From an uncultured Rhodospirillales bacterium (GTDB taxonomy: Bacteria > Pseudomonadota > Alphaproteobacteria > Acetobacterales > Acetobacteraceae), in NCBI GenBank assembly GCA_903845065.1, contig CAIMWH010000026.1, positions 1 through 59,121 of the forward strand: DNA of 59,121 nt. The letters run 5' to 3'. Position numbers and translations under genes: made by a program. Positions 25,268-33,568 of this stretch are shown in pieces; the first letter of the stretch is position 1, and every line of letters begins with the position of its first letter. Under the pieces are notes generated by a model, which did no database searches, had not been told where the DNA came from, and was given only the letters and a program-made list of their open reading frames with translations.

Positions 25268-26212
25268 ATGACCGCAGCCCTTCTCCGCCGCATCGCCGAA
25301 TTGGCCTTCGTCGCCTTCGGGGTCTCGGTGCTTACCTTCCTGATGATCCACCTCATCCCAGGTGATGCCGCCCAACTCATGCTCGGCGCGGCGGATGCAG
25401 CCCCCGAGAAGGTCACCGCGCTGCGCGTCCGCCTTGGCCTCGACCAACCGCTGATCGTGCAATACGCCCTGTGGATCGGCCACGCGCTCACCGGCGATCT
25501 CGGCAACTCGATCTGGACCGGCCGGCCGGTGCTCGATGAAATCGCCGGCCGTGTCGGCGTCACCCTCGAACTCACCCTGCTCGGCACCGGCGCGGCCATC
25601 GTGATCGCCATCCCGACCGGCTGCCTGATGGCGACGCTGCGCTCCTCGGCCGCCGACTACACGGTGCGCGTGCTCTCCATCGCCGGTGTCACCATCCCGT
25701 CGTTCTGGCTCGGCACGATGCTGATCTTCGGCACCTCGGCGTTGTTCCCTGGCGCCCAGGTGGTGGGCTACGTGCCGTTCGCGACCGACCCGGCCGCCAA
25801 CCTGCAACGCATGATCCTGCCGGTGACTGCATTGGCGTTGCCGGCGGTTGCTGCCCTCAGCCGGGTCATCCGCGCCGCCATGCTCGAATCCCTGACCCAG
25901 GACTATGTGCGCACCGCACGTGCCAAAGGTGTGTCCGAAGCCCGCGTGATCTTCAGCCATGCCCTGCGCAACGCCCTGATCCCGTTCGTTACCGCCGTCG
26001 GCATCATCCTCGGCTACCAGTTCGGCGGCTCAGTGGTGGTGGAACAAGTATTCGCCCTGCCCGGCCTCGGCCGCCTCGTTGTCGGCGCCATCGCCGAGCG
26101 CAACTACCCGCTCATCCAGGCCGCCATCCTGCTCGCCACCGTGGTGTTCGTGATCGTCAATTTCCTGGTCGATGTGCTCTATCTCGTCATCGATCCCCGA
26201 GCCCGCGGATGA
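25268..26212 (+). CDS. ABC transporter permease, DppB type
   Basis: This 314-residue inner-membrane protein has six hydrophobic segments. It opens with LLRRIAELAFVAFGVSVLTF and carries HLIPGDAAQLMLG, ALTGDLGNSIWTGRPV and IPSFWLGTMLIF, all typical of DppB/GsiC. The EAA-type loop DYVRTARAKGVSEARVIFSH contacts the ATPase. It forms a heterodimer with the DppC-type permease, whose ATG overlaps its stop. No ATPase gene is in this operon, so the ATP-binding subunits must be encoded elsewhere. Confidence 0.93.
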   Translation: MTAALLRRIAELAFVAFGVSVLTFLMIHLIPGDAAQLMLGAADAAPEKVTALRVRLGLDQPLIVQYALWIGHALTGDLGNSIWTGRPVLDEIAGRVGVTLELTLLGTGAAIVIAIPTGCLMATLRSSAADYTVRVLSIAGVTIPSFWLGTMLIFGTSALFPGAQVVGYVPFATDPAANLQRMILPVTALALPAVAALSRVIRAAMLESLTQDYVRTARAKGVSEARVIFSHALRNALIPFVTAVGIILGYQFGGSVVVEQVFALPGLGRLVVGAIAERNYPLIQAAILLATVVFVIVNFLVDVLYLVIDPRARG

Positions 26213-27027
26213 AAGGCCGGAACCCCATCCTCTGGCTCGGCCTACTGCTGGTCGCGGGGCAGGCCATCGCCGCGCTCATCGGCCCTGCCCTCGCCGGCTA
26301 CGAGCCCAACGCGCAGGATATCCTGGCGCGGATGCAGGGCCCCTCGCTCGAACACGTGCTGGGCACCGACAATTTCGGCCGCGACATCCTGGCCCGCGCC
26401 CTGGCCGGCTACCGCACCATGTTCGCCATCTCCACCCTGTCGGTACTGGCCGCACTCGCCCTCGGCGGCACCATCGGTGTGCTCGCCGCCTGGCGCGGCG
26501 GCTGGTTCGACGAGGTGGCGATGCGCCTTATGGACGTACTGTTCGCGTTTCCGCTGATCCTGCTGGCAATCGGCATCATCGCGATCATCGGTCCTGGCGC
26601 GACCGGCACCACGATCGCCATCGCCGTGGTCTACACCCCGATCTTCTCGCGTATCTTGCGCGGCCCCACGCTCCTATTGCGCGAGGCCGACTACGTCGCC
26701 GCCGCCCGCTCCATCGGTGCCACCGATTTTCGCATTTTGCGTGATCACCTGCTTCCCAACCTCACCCCGGTGATCCTGGTGCAAACCAGCCTGTCCCTCT
26801 CTACCGCGATCCTGGTTGAGGCCTCGCTATCGTTCCTGGGGCTTGGCACCCAACCGCCGACCGCCTCGCTCGGCCGCATGCTCGCCGAGAGCCGCAACTT
26901 CCTCAGCCTGTCCCCGTGGCCGGCGGTGTTCGCCGGTGCTGCCATCCTGCTCGCGGCCCTGGGATTCAACCTTCTCGGTGACGGCCTGCAGGACAAACTC
27001 GACCCACGCCTGCGGAGCAGACAATGA
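26209..27027 (+). CDS. ABC transporter permease, DppC type
   Basis: This 272-residue membrane protein has the DppC hallmark HVLGTDNFGRDILARALAG near residues 45-65. The EAA loop is DYVAAARSIGATDFRILRDH, followed by VEASLSFLGLGTQPPTASLG. Six helices are predicted. Its start overlaps the DppB stop and its stop overlaps the SIS gene start (ATGA in both cases), so the three are one translational unit. Confidence 0.93.
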   Translation: MKGRNPILWLGLLLVAGQAIAALIGPALAGYEPNAQDILARMQGPSLEHVLGTDNFGRDILARALAGYRTMFAISTLSVLAALALGGTIGVLAAWRGGWFDEVAMRLMDVLFAFPLILLAIGIIAIIGPGATGTTIAIAVVYTPIFSRILRGPTLLLREADYVAAARSIGATDFRILRDHLLPNLTPVILVQTSLSLSTAILVEASLSFLGLGTQPPTASLGRMLAESRNFLSLSPWPAVFAGAAILLAALGFNLLGDGLQDKLDPRLRSRQ

Positions 27028-28025
27028 GCCAGATGCGCACTGAAATTGACGAAGCCCCAACCGCCGTCGCCCGCGTGCTTGCCAACCTGCCGGCGATCGA
27101 AGCCGTTGCCGCGCGTCTGCGCACCCTCGATCCCCCCTTCGTGACCCTGGCGGCGCGCGGCAGTTCATCCCATGCCGGCACGTTCTTGCGTGCGCTCATT
27201 GGCCGCGACCTCGGACTCACCGCGGCCGCCGCCATGCCGTCCCTCGCCTCGGTCTACCACCGGCCGCAACGCCTCAAGGGCGCCCTGTTCATCGCCATCT
27301 CCCAATCCGGCCGCTCGCCCGACCTCCTCGCCTGCGCCACCCAGGCGCGGGATGCCGGTGCCCTCACCCTCGCTTTGGTCAACGATGCCGCCTCGCCGCT
27401 CGCGGAGGCATGCGAGTTGGTGCTGGACATCCAGGCCGGCCCCGAGAGCAGCGTCGCCGCGACCAAGACCGTCATCGCAACCCTCGCCACTGGCCTCGCT
27501 TTGGTGCGGGCCTGGGCGGGGATGCCGCTTCACCTCGATAACCTGCCCCAACGCCTGGCCGCGGCGCCCGACTGGCCCGGTGTCGCCAGCACGCTGGCCG
27601 GCATCGCCCATACCTTCACCGTTGGCCGCGGCCCTGCCCTGGGGATTGCCAAGGAAGCCGCGCTCAAACTCGCAGAAACCTGTGGCATCGCCGGCCTCGC
27701 CTTCAGCGCGGCCGAACTCGCACATGGCCCGATGGCCCTCGCCGGCAAAGGCTTCCCAGTGCTCGCGTTCCTGCAAAACGATGCGGCCCTCCCGCACAGC
27801 GAGGCGCTGCTGGCCACTCTCGCTGCCCGCGCCACCCCGGTTTTCGCCGCCGGCGGCACTATTGCGGGCGCGACCAGCCTGCCCATCCTCCCCCCGCAGG
27901 ACCCCGATGCGGACCTGCTGGTGATGCTCGTCAGCGCCTATCGCGCCATCGAGGCCGCTGCACGCGCGCGCGGACTCGATCCCGACCATCCCCGCGCCCT
28001 GCAGAAAGTCACCCAGACGATCTAG
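27024..28025 (+). CDS. SIS-domain sugar isomerase/deaminase (GlmS-like, NagB-II type)
   Basis: This 333-residue protein has two SIS domains without the glutaminase domain of GlmS. The first shows TLAARGSSSHAGTF, FIAISQSGRSPDLL and SSVAATKTVIATLATGL. The second carries GRGPALGIAKEAALKLAETC and FSAAELAHGPMAL, the GlmS isomerase signature. The C-terminus DPDHPRALQKVTQTI fits as well. Free-standing proteins of this type deaminate glucosamine-6-phosphate or related amino-sugar phosphates. Coupling to a Dpp-type importer suggests that the imported compound yields an amino-sugar phosphate. The substrate is inferred. Confidence 0.85.
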   Translation: MSQMRTEIDEAPTAVARVLANLPAIEAVAARLRTLDPPFVTLAARGSSSHAGTFLRALIGRDLGLTAAAAMPSLASVYHRPQRLKGALFIAISQSGRSPDLLACATQARDAGALTLALVNDAASPLAEACELVLDIQAGPESSVAATKTVIATLATGLALVRAWAGMPLHLDNLPQRLAAAPDWPGVASTLAGIAHTFTVGRGPALGIAKEAALKLAETCGIAGLAFSAAELAHGPMALAGKGFPVLAFLQNDAALPHSEALLATLAARATPVFAAGGTIAGATSLPILPPQDPDADLLVMLVSAYRAIEAAARARGLDPDHPRALQKVTQTI

Positions 28026-28049
28026 CGCCGAGGCGGGCCCATCGCGCCG

Positions 28050-28412
28050 CTACACCCGCCCGTAGTCGTCGCTCAAACGTTCGATATCCGCCTCGTCGAG
28101 AATCGCGCCGGTCTGCACCTCGATGAACACCACATCCTGCGCGCCGTGATTGGCAATGCGGTGGATTTCCAACGGTGCCACCCGAATGCTCTCCCCGGCC
28201 CCGGCGGCAAACACCATCTCCCCCAGTGTCACCTCGGCGACGCCCCCCACGATCGTCCAAACCTCGGCCCGATGGCGGTGGCGCTGCAGCGACAGCACGC
28301 CCCCGGGCGCCACCAAAATTCGCTTTACCGCAAATCCGGGCCCGCTATCGAGCACCGTCCACCCGCCCCAGGGCCGGCGGTCGCTCGCACCGATGGTGTA
28401 CGAATTCGACAT
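28050..28412 (-). CDS. Cupin, mannose-6-phosphate isomerase type II-like
   Basis: This 120-residue single cupin resembles the C-terminal isomerase domain of ManC. It shows RPWGGWTVLDSGPGFAVKRI, the metal-binding LSLQRHRHRAEVWTIVGG (two His and Glu) and the second motif VAPLEIHRIANHG, with C-terminal DDYGRV. The start at 28412 gives MSNSYTIG; ATG 28427 is an alternative. It may interconvert mannose-6-phosphate and fructose-6-phosphate, or simply bind a sugar. It is divergent from lacI over shared operator-like dyads and converges on the SIS gene. Confidence 0.85.
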   Translation of the reverse strand: MSNSYTIGASDRRPWGGWTVLDSGPGFAVKRILVAPGGVLSLQRHRHRAEVWTIVGGVAEVTLGEMVFAAGAGESIRVAPLEIHRIANHGAQDVVFIEVQTGAILDEADIERLSDDYGRV

Positions 28413-28433
28413 TGGTTTCCTCCGCATTGACGC

Positions 28434-28446
28434 CCAAATCGATTGG
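28434..28446. promoter_or_regulatory. LacI-type operator candidate O1
   Basis: CCAAATCGATTGG is a near-perfect dyad around a central CG, the form preferred by LacI-family regulators. It lies 22 nt upstream of the cupin start. The half-site CCCAAATCG (28433-28441) returns inverted as CGATTTGGG at 28472-28480. Confidence 0.5.
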
Positions 28447-28466
28447 GATTAGCCTCACTATCATAA

Positions 28467-28479
28467 GAAAACGATTTGG
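28467..28479. promoter_or_regulatory. LacI-type operator candidate O2
   Basis: GAAAACGATTTGG is a second AT-flanked dyad with central CG, 32 bp (about three helical turns) from the centre of O1. It ends 13 nt before the lacI TTG start, so binding would block both divergent promoters and give autoregulation. Confidence 0.5.
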
Positions 28480-28492
28480 GACGTCCATCCTT

Positions 28493-29545
28493 TTGTCACT
28501 CGCCCGCATTGCCCGCACGCTCGGCCTGTCCGTGACCACCGTTTCCCGCGCACTCGCCGGGTATGACGATGTGGCGGCCGGCACCCGTGCGCGCGTCGAA
28601 GCCGAGGCACAGCGCATCGACTACCGGCCCAATCTGACCGCACGGCGCCTGCGCAGCGGGCGGGCCGAAGCGGTCGGGATGATATTGCCGGTTGGTCCTG
28701 GCCAGTTCGACGACCCGTTCTTCATGCGGATGCTATCCGCGATTGGCCCAGCGCTCGACGCCGCCGGGTTGGATCTGCTGGTGACCACGGCCCGTCCCGG
28801 TGCCGACGAGATGCGCGCCTATCGCCGCATGGTCGAGAGCCGCAAGGTCGACGGCATCCTGCTCGCCCGCACGCGCTGCCACGATGAGCGCATCGCCTAT
28901 CTGATCGACCAGCAATTTCCCTTTGTCGCCCATGGCCGCTCGCTTGAGCCGCGCCCGTTCGCATTCGTCGATATCGACGGCGAGGCGGCCTGCCGTGCCG
29001 CAACTGAGCGCCTGTTCGGCTTCGGCCACACCAGTATTGCCCTGATCAACGCGCTGCCCATGTACATGTTCGCCCGTCACCGCGAAGCGGGGTGGCGCGC
29101 CGCGCTCGGCACCCCGGGCGCGTTGCGCGAGGTGGAACCCAGCGAGGAGACCGGCTTCCAGGCCATGCAGGACCTGCTGGCCCGCGAGGCCCCCACCGCC
29201 GTGCTCTGCGCGACGGACCGCATCGCCGTTGGCGCCCTGCACGCGCTCACCCATGCCGGGCTGCGCGCTGGGCGCGACGTGTCGGTCATCGGCTACGACG
29301 ATCTGCCGCTCGCCACCTACACCGACCCGCCTCTGACCACCATCGCACAGCCGATCGAACGTGCCGCCCGCCGCCTGGTGGAGATGCTGCTTGCCCGCAT
29401 CGATGGCGCCAACCCTGCCACCTTGCAGGAAGTCTGGCCCGCCCGCCTGATCGCCCGCCAATCCGACGGACCCCCGCCGGCCATGAAAACAGAAAACACC
29501 ACCCGGGAAACGCACCATGAAACGACGCACTGCCCTGCGCCTTAG
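28493..29545 (+). CDS. LacI-family transcriptional regulator
   Basis: The product has 350 residues from TTG 28493, the only start that gives the standard N-terminus: the helix-turn-helix LARIARTLGLSVTTVSRAL within the first 22 residues, then the hinge DYRPNLTARRLRSGR. The periplasmic-binding-protein-like effector domain runs from about 60 to 330 (AVGMILP, SVIGYDDLPLATYTDPPLTT). It presumably senses the sugar carried by the downstream ABC importer, whose binding-protein gene starts inside its last 10 codons. Two operator-like dyads lie in its promoter. Confidence 0.88.
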   Translation: MSLARIARTLGLSVTTVSRALAGYDDVAAGTRARVEAEAQRIDYRPNLTARRLRSGRAEAVGMILPVGPGQFDDPFFMRMLSAIGPALDAAGLDLLVTTARPGADEMRAYRRMVESRKVDGILLARTRCHDERIAYLIDQQFPFVAHGRSLEPRPFAFVDIDGEAACRAATERLFGFGHTSIALINALPMYMFARHREAGWRAALGTPGALREVEPSEETGFQAMQDLLAREAPTAVLCATDRIAVGALHALTHAGLRAGRDVSVIGYDDLPLATYTDPPLTTIAQPIERAARRLVEMLLARIDGANPATLQEVWPARLIARQSDGPPPAMKTENTTRETHHETTHCPAP

Positions 29546-30803
29546 CGCCGCCCTCCTCGCCGCCACGCTGGCCACTGGCGAGGCCTGCGCCGCGGACCTG
29601 GTCTTCACCTCCGGCGCCCTCGCCCCCGTGCAGGAAGCGCAGAAGATGCGCACGATCATCCTGAAGGACTACATAGGAACGGTCAGCTTCCTGCCTGACG
29701 AACCGCCGGCGATGCTCACCCGCCTGCGGGCCGAATTCCAGGGCAATGCCCGTGTTTCCAGCGTGGTTGGCGCCAATGACGGTGACCTCGCGGTGTTGGC
29801 GCCCACCGGCGCCCTCGCCCCGATCGACGATCTCGCCGCCCAACTCGCCGGCCGTGGTTTCGCGCCCGACCTGATGGCGATGGGCAAGCTGGGCACCGAG
29901 CACCAGATGTACATCCCCTGGATGCAAGCGACCTACTTCATGGTCGCCAACAAGAAGGCCCTGCCCTACCTGCCCGCCGGCGCCGACTTGAACGCCCTGA
30001 CGTTCGAACAACTGCGTGCCTGGGGCGAAGCCGTCCAGAAAGCCACCGGCAAGCGCCTCGTCGGCTTCCCTGCCGGCCCCAACGGCCTGATGCACCGCTT
30101 CTTCCAGGGCTTCCTGCTGCCGTCCTACACCGGCGGCGTGGTGAGTACCTTCAAATCCGCGGACGCCGAGAAGGCGTGGACCGAGTTCGCCGCGTTGTGG
30201 AAGACAGTCACGCCGAACTCCACGTCGATCAACTTCATGCAGGAGAGCCTGCTGAGCGATGACGTCTGGATCGGCTTCGACCATGTCGCCCGCCTGCTCG
30301 GCGCACTGGAAAAGCGCCCCGATGATTTCGTCGCCTTCCCCGCCCCCGCCGGCCCGAAGGGCCGGGGCTGGATGCCGGTGGTCGTCGGGCTGTCGATCCT
30401 GAAGGATGCGCCTGACCCTGCCGGCGCCCGCGCGCTCATCAGCTATCTTACCCAGGACACTACACAACTCATCACCGCCCGCGAGGTCGGCTTCTTCCCC
30501 ACCGTGCGCGCGACCCTGCCGCCTGATTTGTCGCCCGGCCTGAAAATGGCGGTCAGCGCCATCCAGAACACCGGTGGCGCCAAGGACAGCCTGGCCGCGA
30601 TGCTGCCGTCCGGCCTCGGCGCCAAGGGCGGCGAGTTCAACAAGGTATTCCTCGACACCTTCCAGCGCGTCGTGTTGCGCGGCGAACCGGTCCACGAGGT
30701 GCTGGCCCGGCAGGGCGAAACCCTCCAGCGCATCATGACCGACGCCAACGCGCCGTGCTGGAAGCCCGACCCCGCCAGCAGCGGCGCCTGCCAGGTGAAG
30801 TAA
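29517..30803 (+). CDS. Carbohydrate ABC transporter substrate-binding protein
   Basis: This 428-residue family 1 extracellular binding protein has a signal peptide (MKRRTALRLSAALLAATLAT, cleavage near ACAA). YIPWMQATYFMVANKKALPY, LTFEQLRAWGEAVQKATGK and FVAFPAPAGPKGRGWMPVVV are typical of the MalE/UgpB group. The start overlaps lacI by 29 nt, which couples its translation to the regulator. A stable hairpin follows the stop. The bound sugar is unknown; the coupled MGH1-like hydrolase suggests a glucoside or glycosylglycerate. Confidence 0.9.
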   Translation: MKRRTALRLSAALLAATLATGEACAADLVFTSGALAPVQEAQKMRTIILKDYIGTVSFLPDEPPAMLTRLRAEFQGNARVSSVVGANDGDLAVLAPTGALAPIDDLAAQLAGRGFAPDLMAMGKLGTEHQMYIPWMQATYFMVANKKALPYLPAGADLNALTFEQLRAWGEAVQKATGKRLVGFPAGPNGLMHRFFQGFLLPSYTGGVVSTFKSADAEKAWTEFAALWKTVTPNSTSINFMQESLLSDDVWIGFDHVARLLGALEKRPDDFVAFPAPAGPKGRGWMPVVVGLSILKDAPDPAGARALISYLTQDTTQLITAREVGFFPTVRATLPPDLSPGLKMAVSAIQNTGGAKDSLAAMLPSGLGAKGGEFNKVFLDTFQRVVLRGEPVHEVLARQGETLQRIMTDANAPCWKPDPASSGACQVK

Positions 30804-30825
30804 GCAGGTCCCGCACCGAAACCGT

Positions 30826-30854
30826 GAGCGGCAGGCACGCTCAACCTGCCGCTC
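30826..30854 (+). terminator. Intercistronic hairpin between sugar-binding protein and permease genes
   Basis: A perfect 10-bp stem, GAGCGGCAGG (30826-30835) with CCTGCCGCTC (30845-30854), and 9-nt loop lies in the 102-bp gap between the binding-protein gene and the first permease. As in malE-malF, such a structure would raise binding-protein mRNA over permease mRNA. Confidence 0.6.
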
Positions 30855-30905
30855 GCGCCCTGAAACTCCCACCGTCAACGCCAACCCAGCCGGAGGCCGA
30901 CCACG

Positions 30906-31751
30906 ATGCGCGGACGTAACCTCCCCTACCTTCTGATCGCCCCCGCGGTGATCTTCCTCGCGGTGCTCTTCTTTATCCCGTTGGTGCAGACCATCGCGCT
31001 GGCCTTCGAAACCCGCAGCGGCCCCGGCCTCGGCAATTTCGTCCGCATGGCCGACGACCTCAATTTTCATGATGCGGTGGTCAACACGTTCCGCTTCGTC
31101 GGCCTCGCGGTTCCGCTGCAACTCGCCGCCGCCCTCGGCATGGCGATGATGCTGCGCCACCTCGGCAAGGGTCGGGACCTGGTGCTGTGGATCTGGACCA
31201 TTCCACTCGGACTGTCCGACCTTGCGGCCGGGCTGATCTGGCTGGCGATCCTCAACGACAAGGGCTATCTCGCCAGCCTGCTGTTCCATCTCGGCATCGT
31301 CAGCGAGCCGCAATCCTGGCTCACCTACGAATCGCCCTTCGCGCTGTTTGTCGCGGTGGTGATCGCCGAGTTTTGGCGCGCCACCGCCATCGTCATCGTC
31401 ATCCTGGTCGCCGGGCTGCAATTGGTACCGAAGGAATATGCCGAGGCCGCCTCGGTGTTCGGCGCCTCGCCCTGGCGCATCTTTACCCGCATCACGCTGC
31501 CGTTGATGAAACCCTCGATCCAGTCGGCATTGATCCTGCGGACTGTGCTGGCTTTCGAGGCATTCGCGGTGGTGATCGCCATCGGCGGGCGGAATTTCCC
31601 GGTGCTGGTGAGCGAGGCCTACAACTGGCAGAACTTCAACCAGGAACCGTCGGTCGCCGCGGCCTACGCCGTGGTGGTGATGGGCTTGTCGCTCGCCGCC
31701 ACCGCATTATGGCTGCGCCTGCTGCGCACGCCGGCGGAACAACGCGGATGA
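30906..31751 (+). CDS. Sugar ABC transporter permease, MalF type
   Basis: This 281-residue membrane protein has six hydrophobic segments, beginning LPYLLIAPAVIFLAVLFFIP. The EAA loop is EYAEAASVFGASPWRIFTRI with ITLPLMKPSIQSALILR following. It would pair with the next permease. Its TGA overlaps that gene's ATG. GGAGG sits upstream of ATG 30906. Confidence 0.92.
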   Translation: MRGRNLPYLLIAPAVIFLAVLFFIPLVQTIALAFETRSGPGLGNFVRMADDLNFHDAVVNTFRFVGLAVPLQLAAALGMAMMLRHLGKGRDLVLWIWTIPLGLSDLAAGLIWLAILNDKGYLASLLFHLGIVSEPQSWLTYESPFALFVAVVIAEFWRATAIVIVILVAGLQLVPKEYAEAASVFGASPWRIFTRITLPLMKPSIQSALILRTVLAFEAFAVVIAIGGRNFPVLVSEAYNWQNFNQEPSVAAAYAVVVMGLSLAATALWLRLLRTPAEQRG

Positions 31752-32551
31752 GCGGGAAACGGGCGCTCTATCTCGCGGGCATCGCCGTGGTCTGCGCCTG
31801 GGTGCTGGTCCCGCTGTGGTTCATCGCAGCCAACGCGCTGGGTGGCCAGGCGGTAATCTCGGCATGGCCAAAACCCTTCATCCCTGACGCGTTCTCGCTG
31901 GTCACTCTGGGCGAATTTCTCGCCATCGAAGGTGTGTTCCGCGCCATGCTGATCGGTATCGAGGTGGCGGTGCTCTGCACCATCTTCTCCGTGCTGCTCG
32001 GCCTGCCCGCGGGCTATGCGTTGGCCCGCTACACCTTCCGTGGCGCCAACGCTTTCCGCCTGATGGTGCTGCTCACCCGTGCTTTCCCGGTCGGTATCCT
32101 GGCCCTGCCCCTCACGGTGGGCTTCATCCGGCTTGGCCTCTACGACACCCCGCTGGGTATCGCCCTGATGCACACCGCCCTCGCCTTGCCGTTCGCGGTG
32201 CTGGTGTCGGCGAGCCTGTTCCAGGCGATCCCGCGCGAATTGGAAGAAGCGGCCTGGGTGTTCGGCTGCTCGCCTTTCCAGGCAGCCATACGCGTGGTGA
32301 TGCCGCTGGCGCTCCCTGGCGTCTCCGCGGTGGCGATTTTCGCCTTCGTGATTTCCTGGAACGAGGTGTTCGCCGCCTCCGTGCTCTCGGCCCGCAATCG
32401 CACGCTGACCGCCTACCTGCTGGCCATGCTGTCTGAAAGCCCGCTCACCTACCAGTTCGCCGGCGGCCTGTTGCTGATCGTGCCGAGCGTGCTGTTTATT
32501 TTCCTGGTCCGCAAACACCTGTTCGCCATGTGGGGCATCGCAAGCCGATGA
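31748..32551 (+). CDS. Sugar ABC transporter permease, MalG type
   Basis: The product has 267 residues from ATG 31748, which overlaps the stop of the first permease. It shows six membrane segments, VLVPLWFIAANAL at the N-terminus, and the EAA loop ELEEAAWVFGCSPFQAAIRV with VMPLALPGVSAVAIFAFV. The LTRAFPVGILALPL segment before it is common in MalG-like proteins. It completes the import channel with the MalF-type partner. Confidence 0.92.
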   Translation: MSGKRALYLAGIAVVCAWVLVPLWFIAANALGGQAVISAWPKPFIPDAFSLVTLGEFLAIEGVFRAMLIGIEVAVLCTIFSVLLGLPAGYALARYTFRGANAFRLMVLLTRAFPVGILALPLTVGFIRLGLYDTPLGIALMHTALALPFAVLVSASLFQAIPRELEEAAWVFGCSPFQAAIRVVMPLALPGVSAVAIFAFVISWNEVFAASVLSARNRTLTAYLLAMLSESPLTYQFAGGLLLIVPSVLFIFLVRKHLFAMWGIASR

Positions 32552-32563
32552 AGGAAACCTAGA

Positions 32564-33568
32564 ATGGCCGGCATCACCATTGATGGCATCCGCAAATCCT
32601 TCGGCAACACCACGGCGCTCGAAGCGGTCGACCTTGAAGTTGCCGACCATGAATTCGTCGCCCTACTCGGCCCCTCCGGCTGCGGCAAGACCACCCTGCT
32701 GCGCATCATCGCCGGACTCGAGACCCAAACCGCCGGCCGGGTCCTGATCGGCGGACGCGACATCACGGGCCTGCCGCCACGCGCGCGCGGGCTTGCCATG
32801 GTGTTCCAGAACTACGCCGTGTTTCCGCATCTGAGGGTGCGCGACAACATCGCCTTCGGCCTGAAGATGACCGGCGCTGACACTGCCCGCATCGAACGGC
32901 AGGTAAAGCGCACCGCCGGCCTCCTGCAACTCGAGAAACTGCTCGACCGCTACCCCGCCCAACTCTCGGGCGGCCAGCGCCAGCGCGTCGCTGTCGCCCG
33001 GGCATTGGCCGTAGAACCCGCCGTGCTGCTGATGGACGAGCCGCTCTCGAACCTTGATGCGCTCCTGCGTCTGGACATGCGCGCCGAACTCAAGGAGGTC
33101 CTGCGCGAGGCCGGCACCACCACCATCTACGTCACCCACGACCAGACCGAAGCGATGGCGCTGGCCGATCGAATCGCGGTGCTGCATTCCGGCCGCATCG
33201 AGCAGATCGGCACCCCGTCGGACATCTACCACACGCCCGCCACCCGCTTCGTCGGCAGCTTTGTCGGTTCGCCGCCGATGAACTTCCTGGCGAACGGCAC
33301 ACGTATCCTGGGCATTCGTCCGGAAGACCTCGACATCGTGCCAAACGGCGACGGCATGGCGTTCCACGTCAGTGTCGTGGAACCCTTGGGCGCGCAAACC
33401 CTGCTGACCGGCACGGCAAACAACCAGATGATCCGCGTCGCCCTCGCCGGTGAACACCACATCCCGCCCGGCGCCGACCTCCATATCCGCCCCCGCCCGG
33501 ACCGCATCCGCTGGATGGATGCCGCCACCGGACGGGCCCTCCCCGCAGGAACAGAGCCCACCCCATGA
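32564..33568 (+). CDS. Sugar ABC transporter ATP-binding protein (MalK/UgpC/MsmX type)
   Basis: This 334-residue ATPase has Walker A LLGPSGCGKTTLLRIIAGLE, the ABC signature QLSGGQRQRVAVARAL, Walker B AVLLMDEPLSNLDALLR and switch TIYVTHDQTEAMALADR. A C-terminal TOBE-like domain (about 245-330, ILGIRPEDLDIV) is present but short. It energises the MalF/MalG-type pair at the inner membrane. The stop overlaps the glycosidase start by 4 nt, so import and hydrolysis are coupled. MsmX-type ATPases can serve several transporters. Confidence 0.94.
   Translation: MAGITIDGIRKSFGNTTALEAVDLEVADHEFVALLGPSGCGKTTLLRIIAGLETQTAGRVLIGGRDITGLPPRARGLAMVFQNYAVFPHLRVRDNIAFGLKMTGADTARIERQVKRTAGLLQLEKLLDRYPAQLSGGQRQRVAVARALAVEPAVLLMDEPLSNLDALLRLDMRAELKEVLREAGTTTIYVTHDQTEAMALADRIAVLHSGRIEQIGTPSDIYHTPATRFVGSFVGSPPMNFLANGTRILGIRPEDLDIVPNGDGMAFHVSVVEPLGAQTLLTGTANNQMIRVALAGEHHIPPGADLHIRPRPDRIRWMDAATGRALPAGTEPTP

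Noticed and set aside
29286-31421. A 711-codon frame antisense to lacI and the sugar importer
   Set aside because: It crosses an intercistronic hairpin and three real genes and has no domain.
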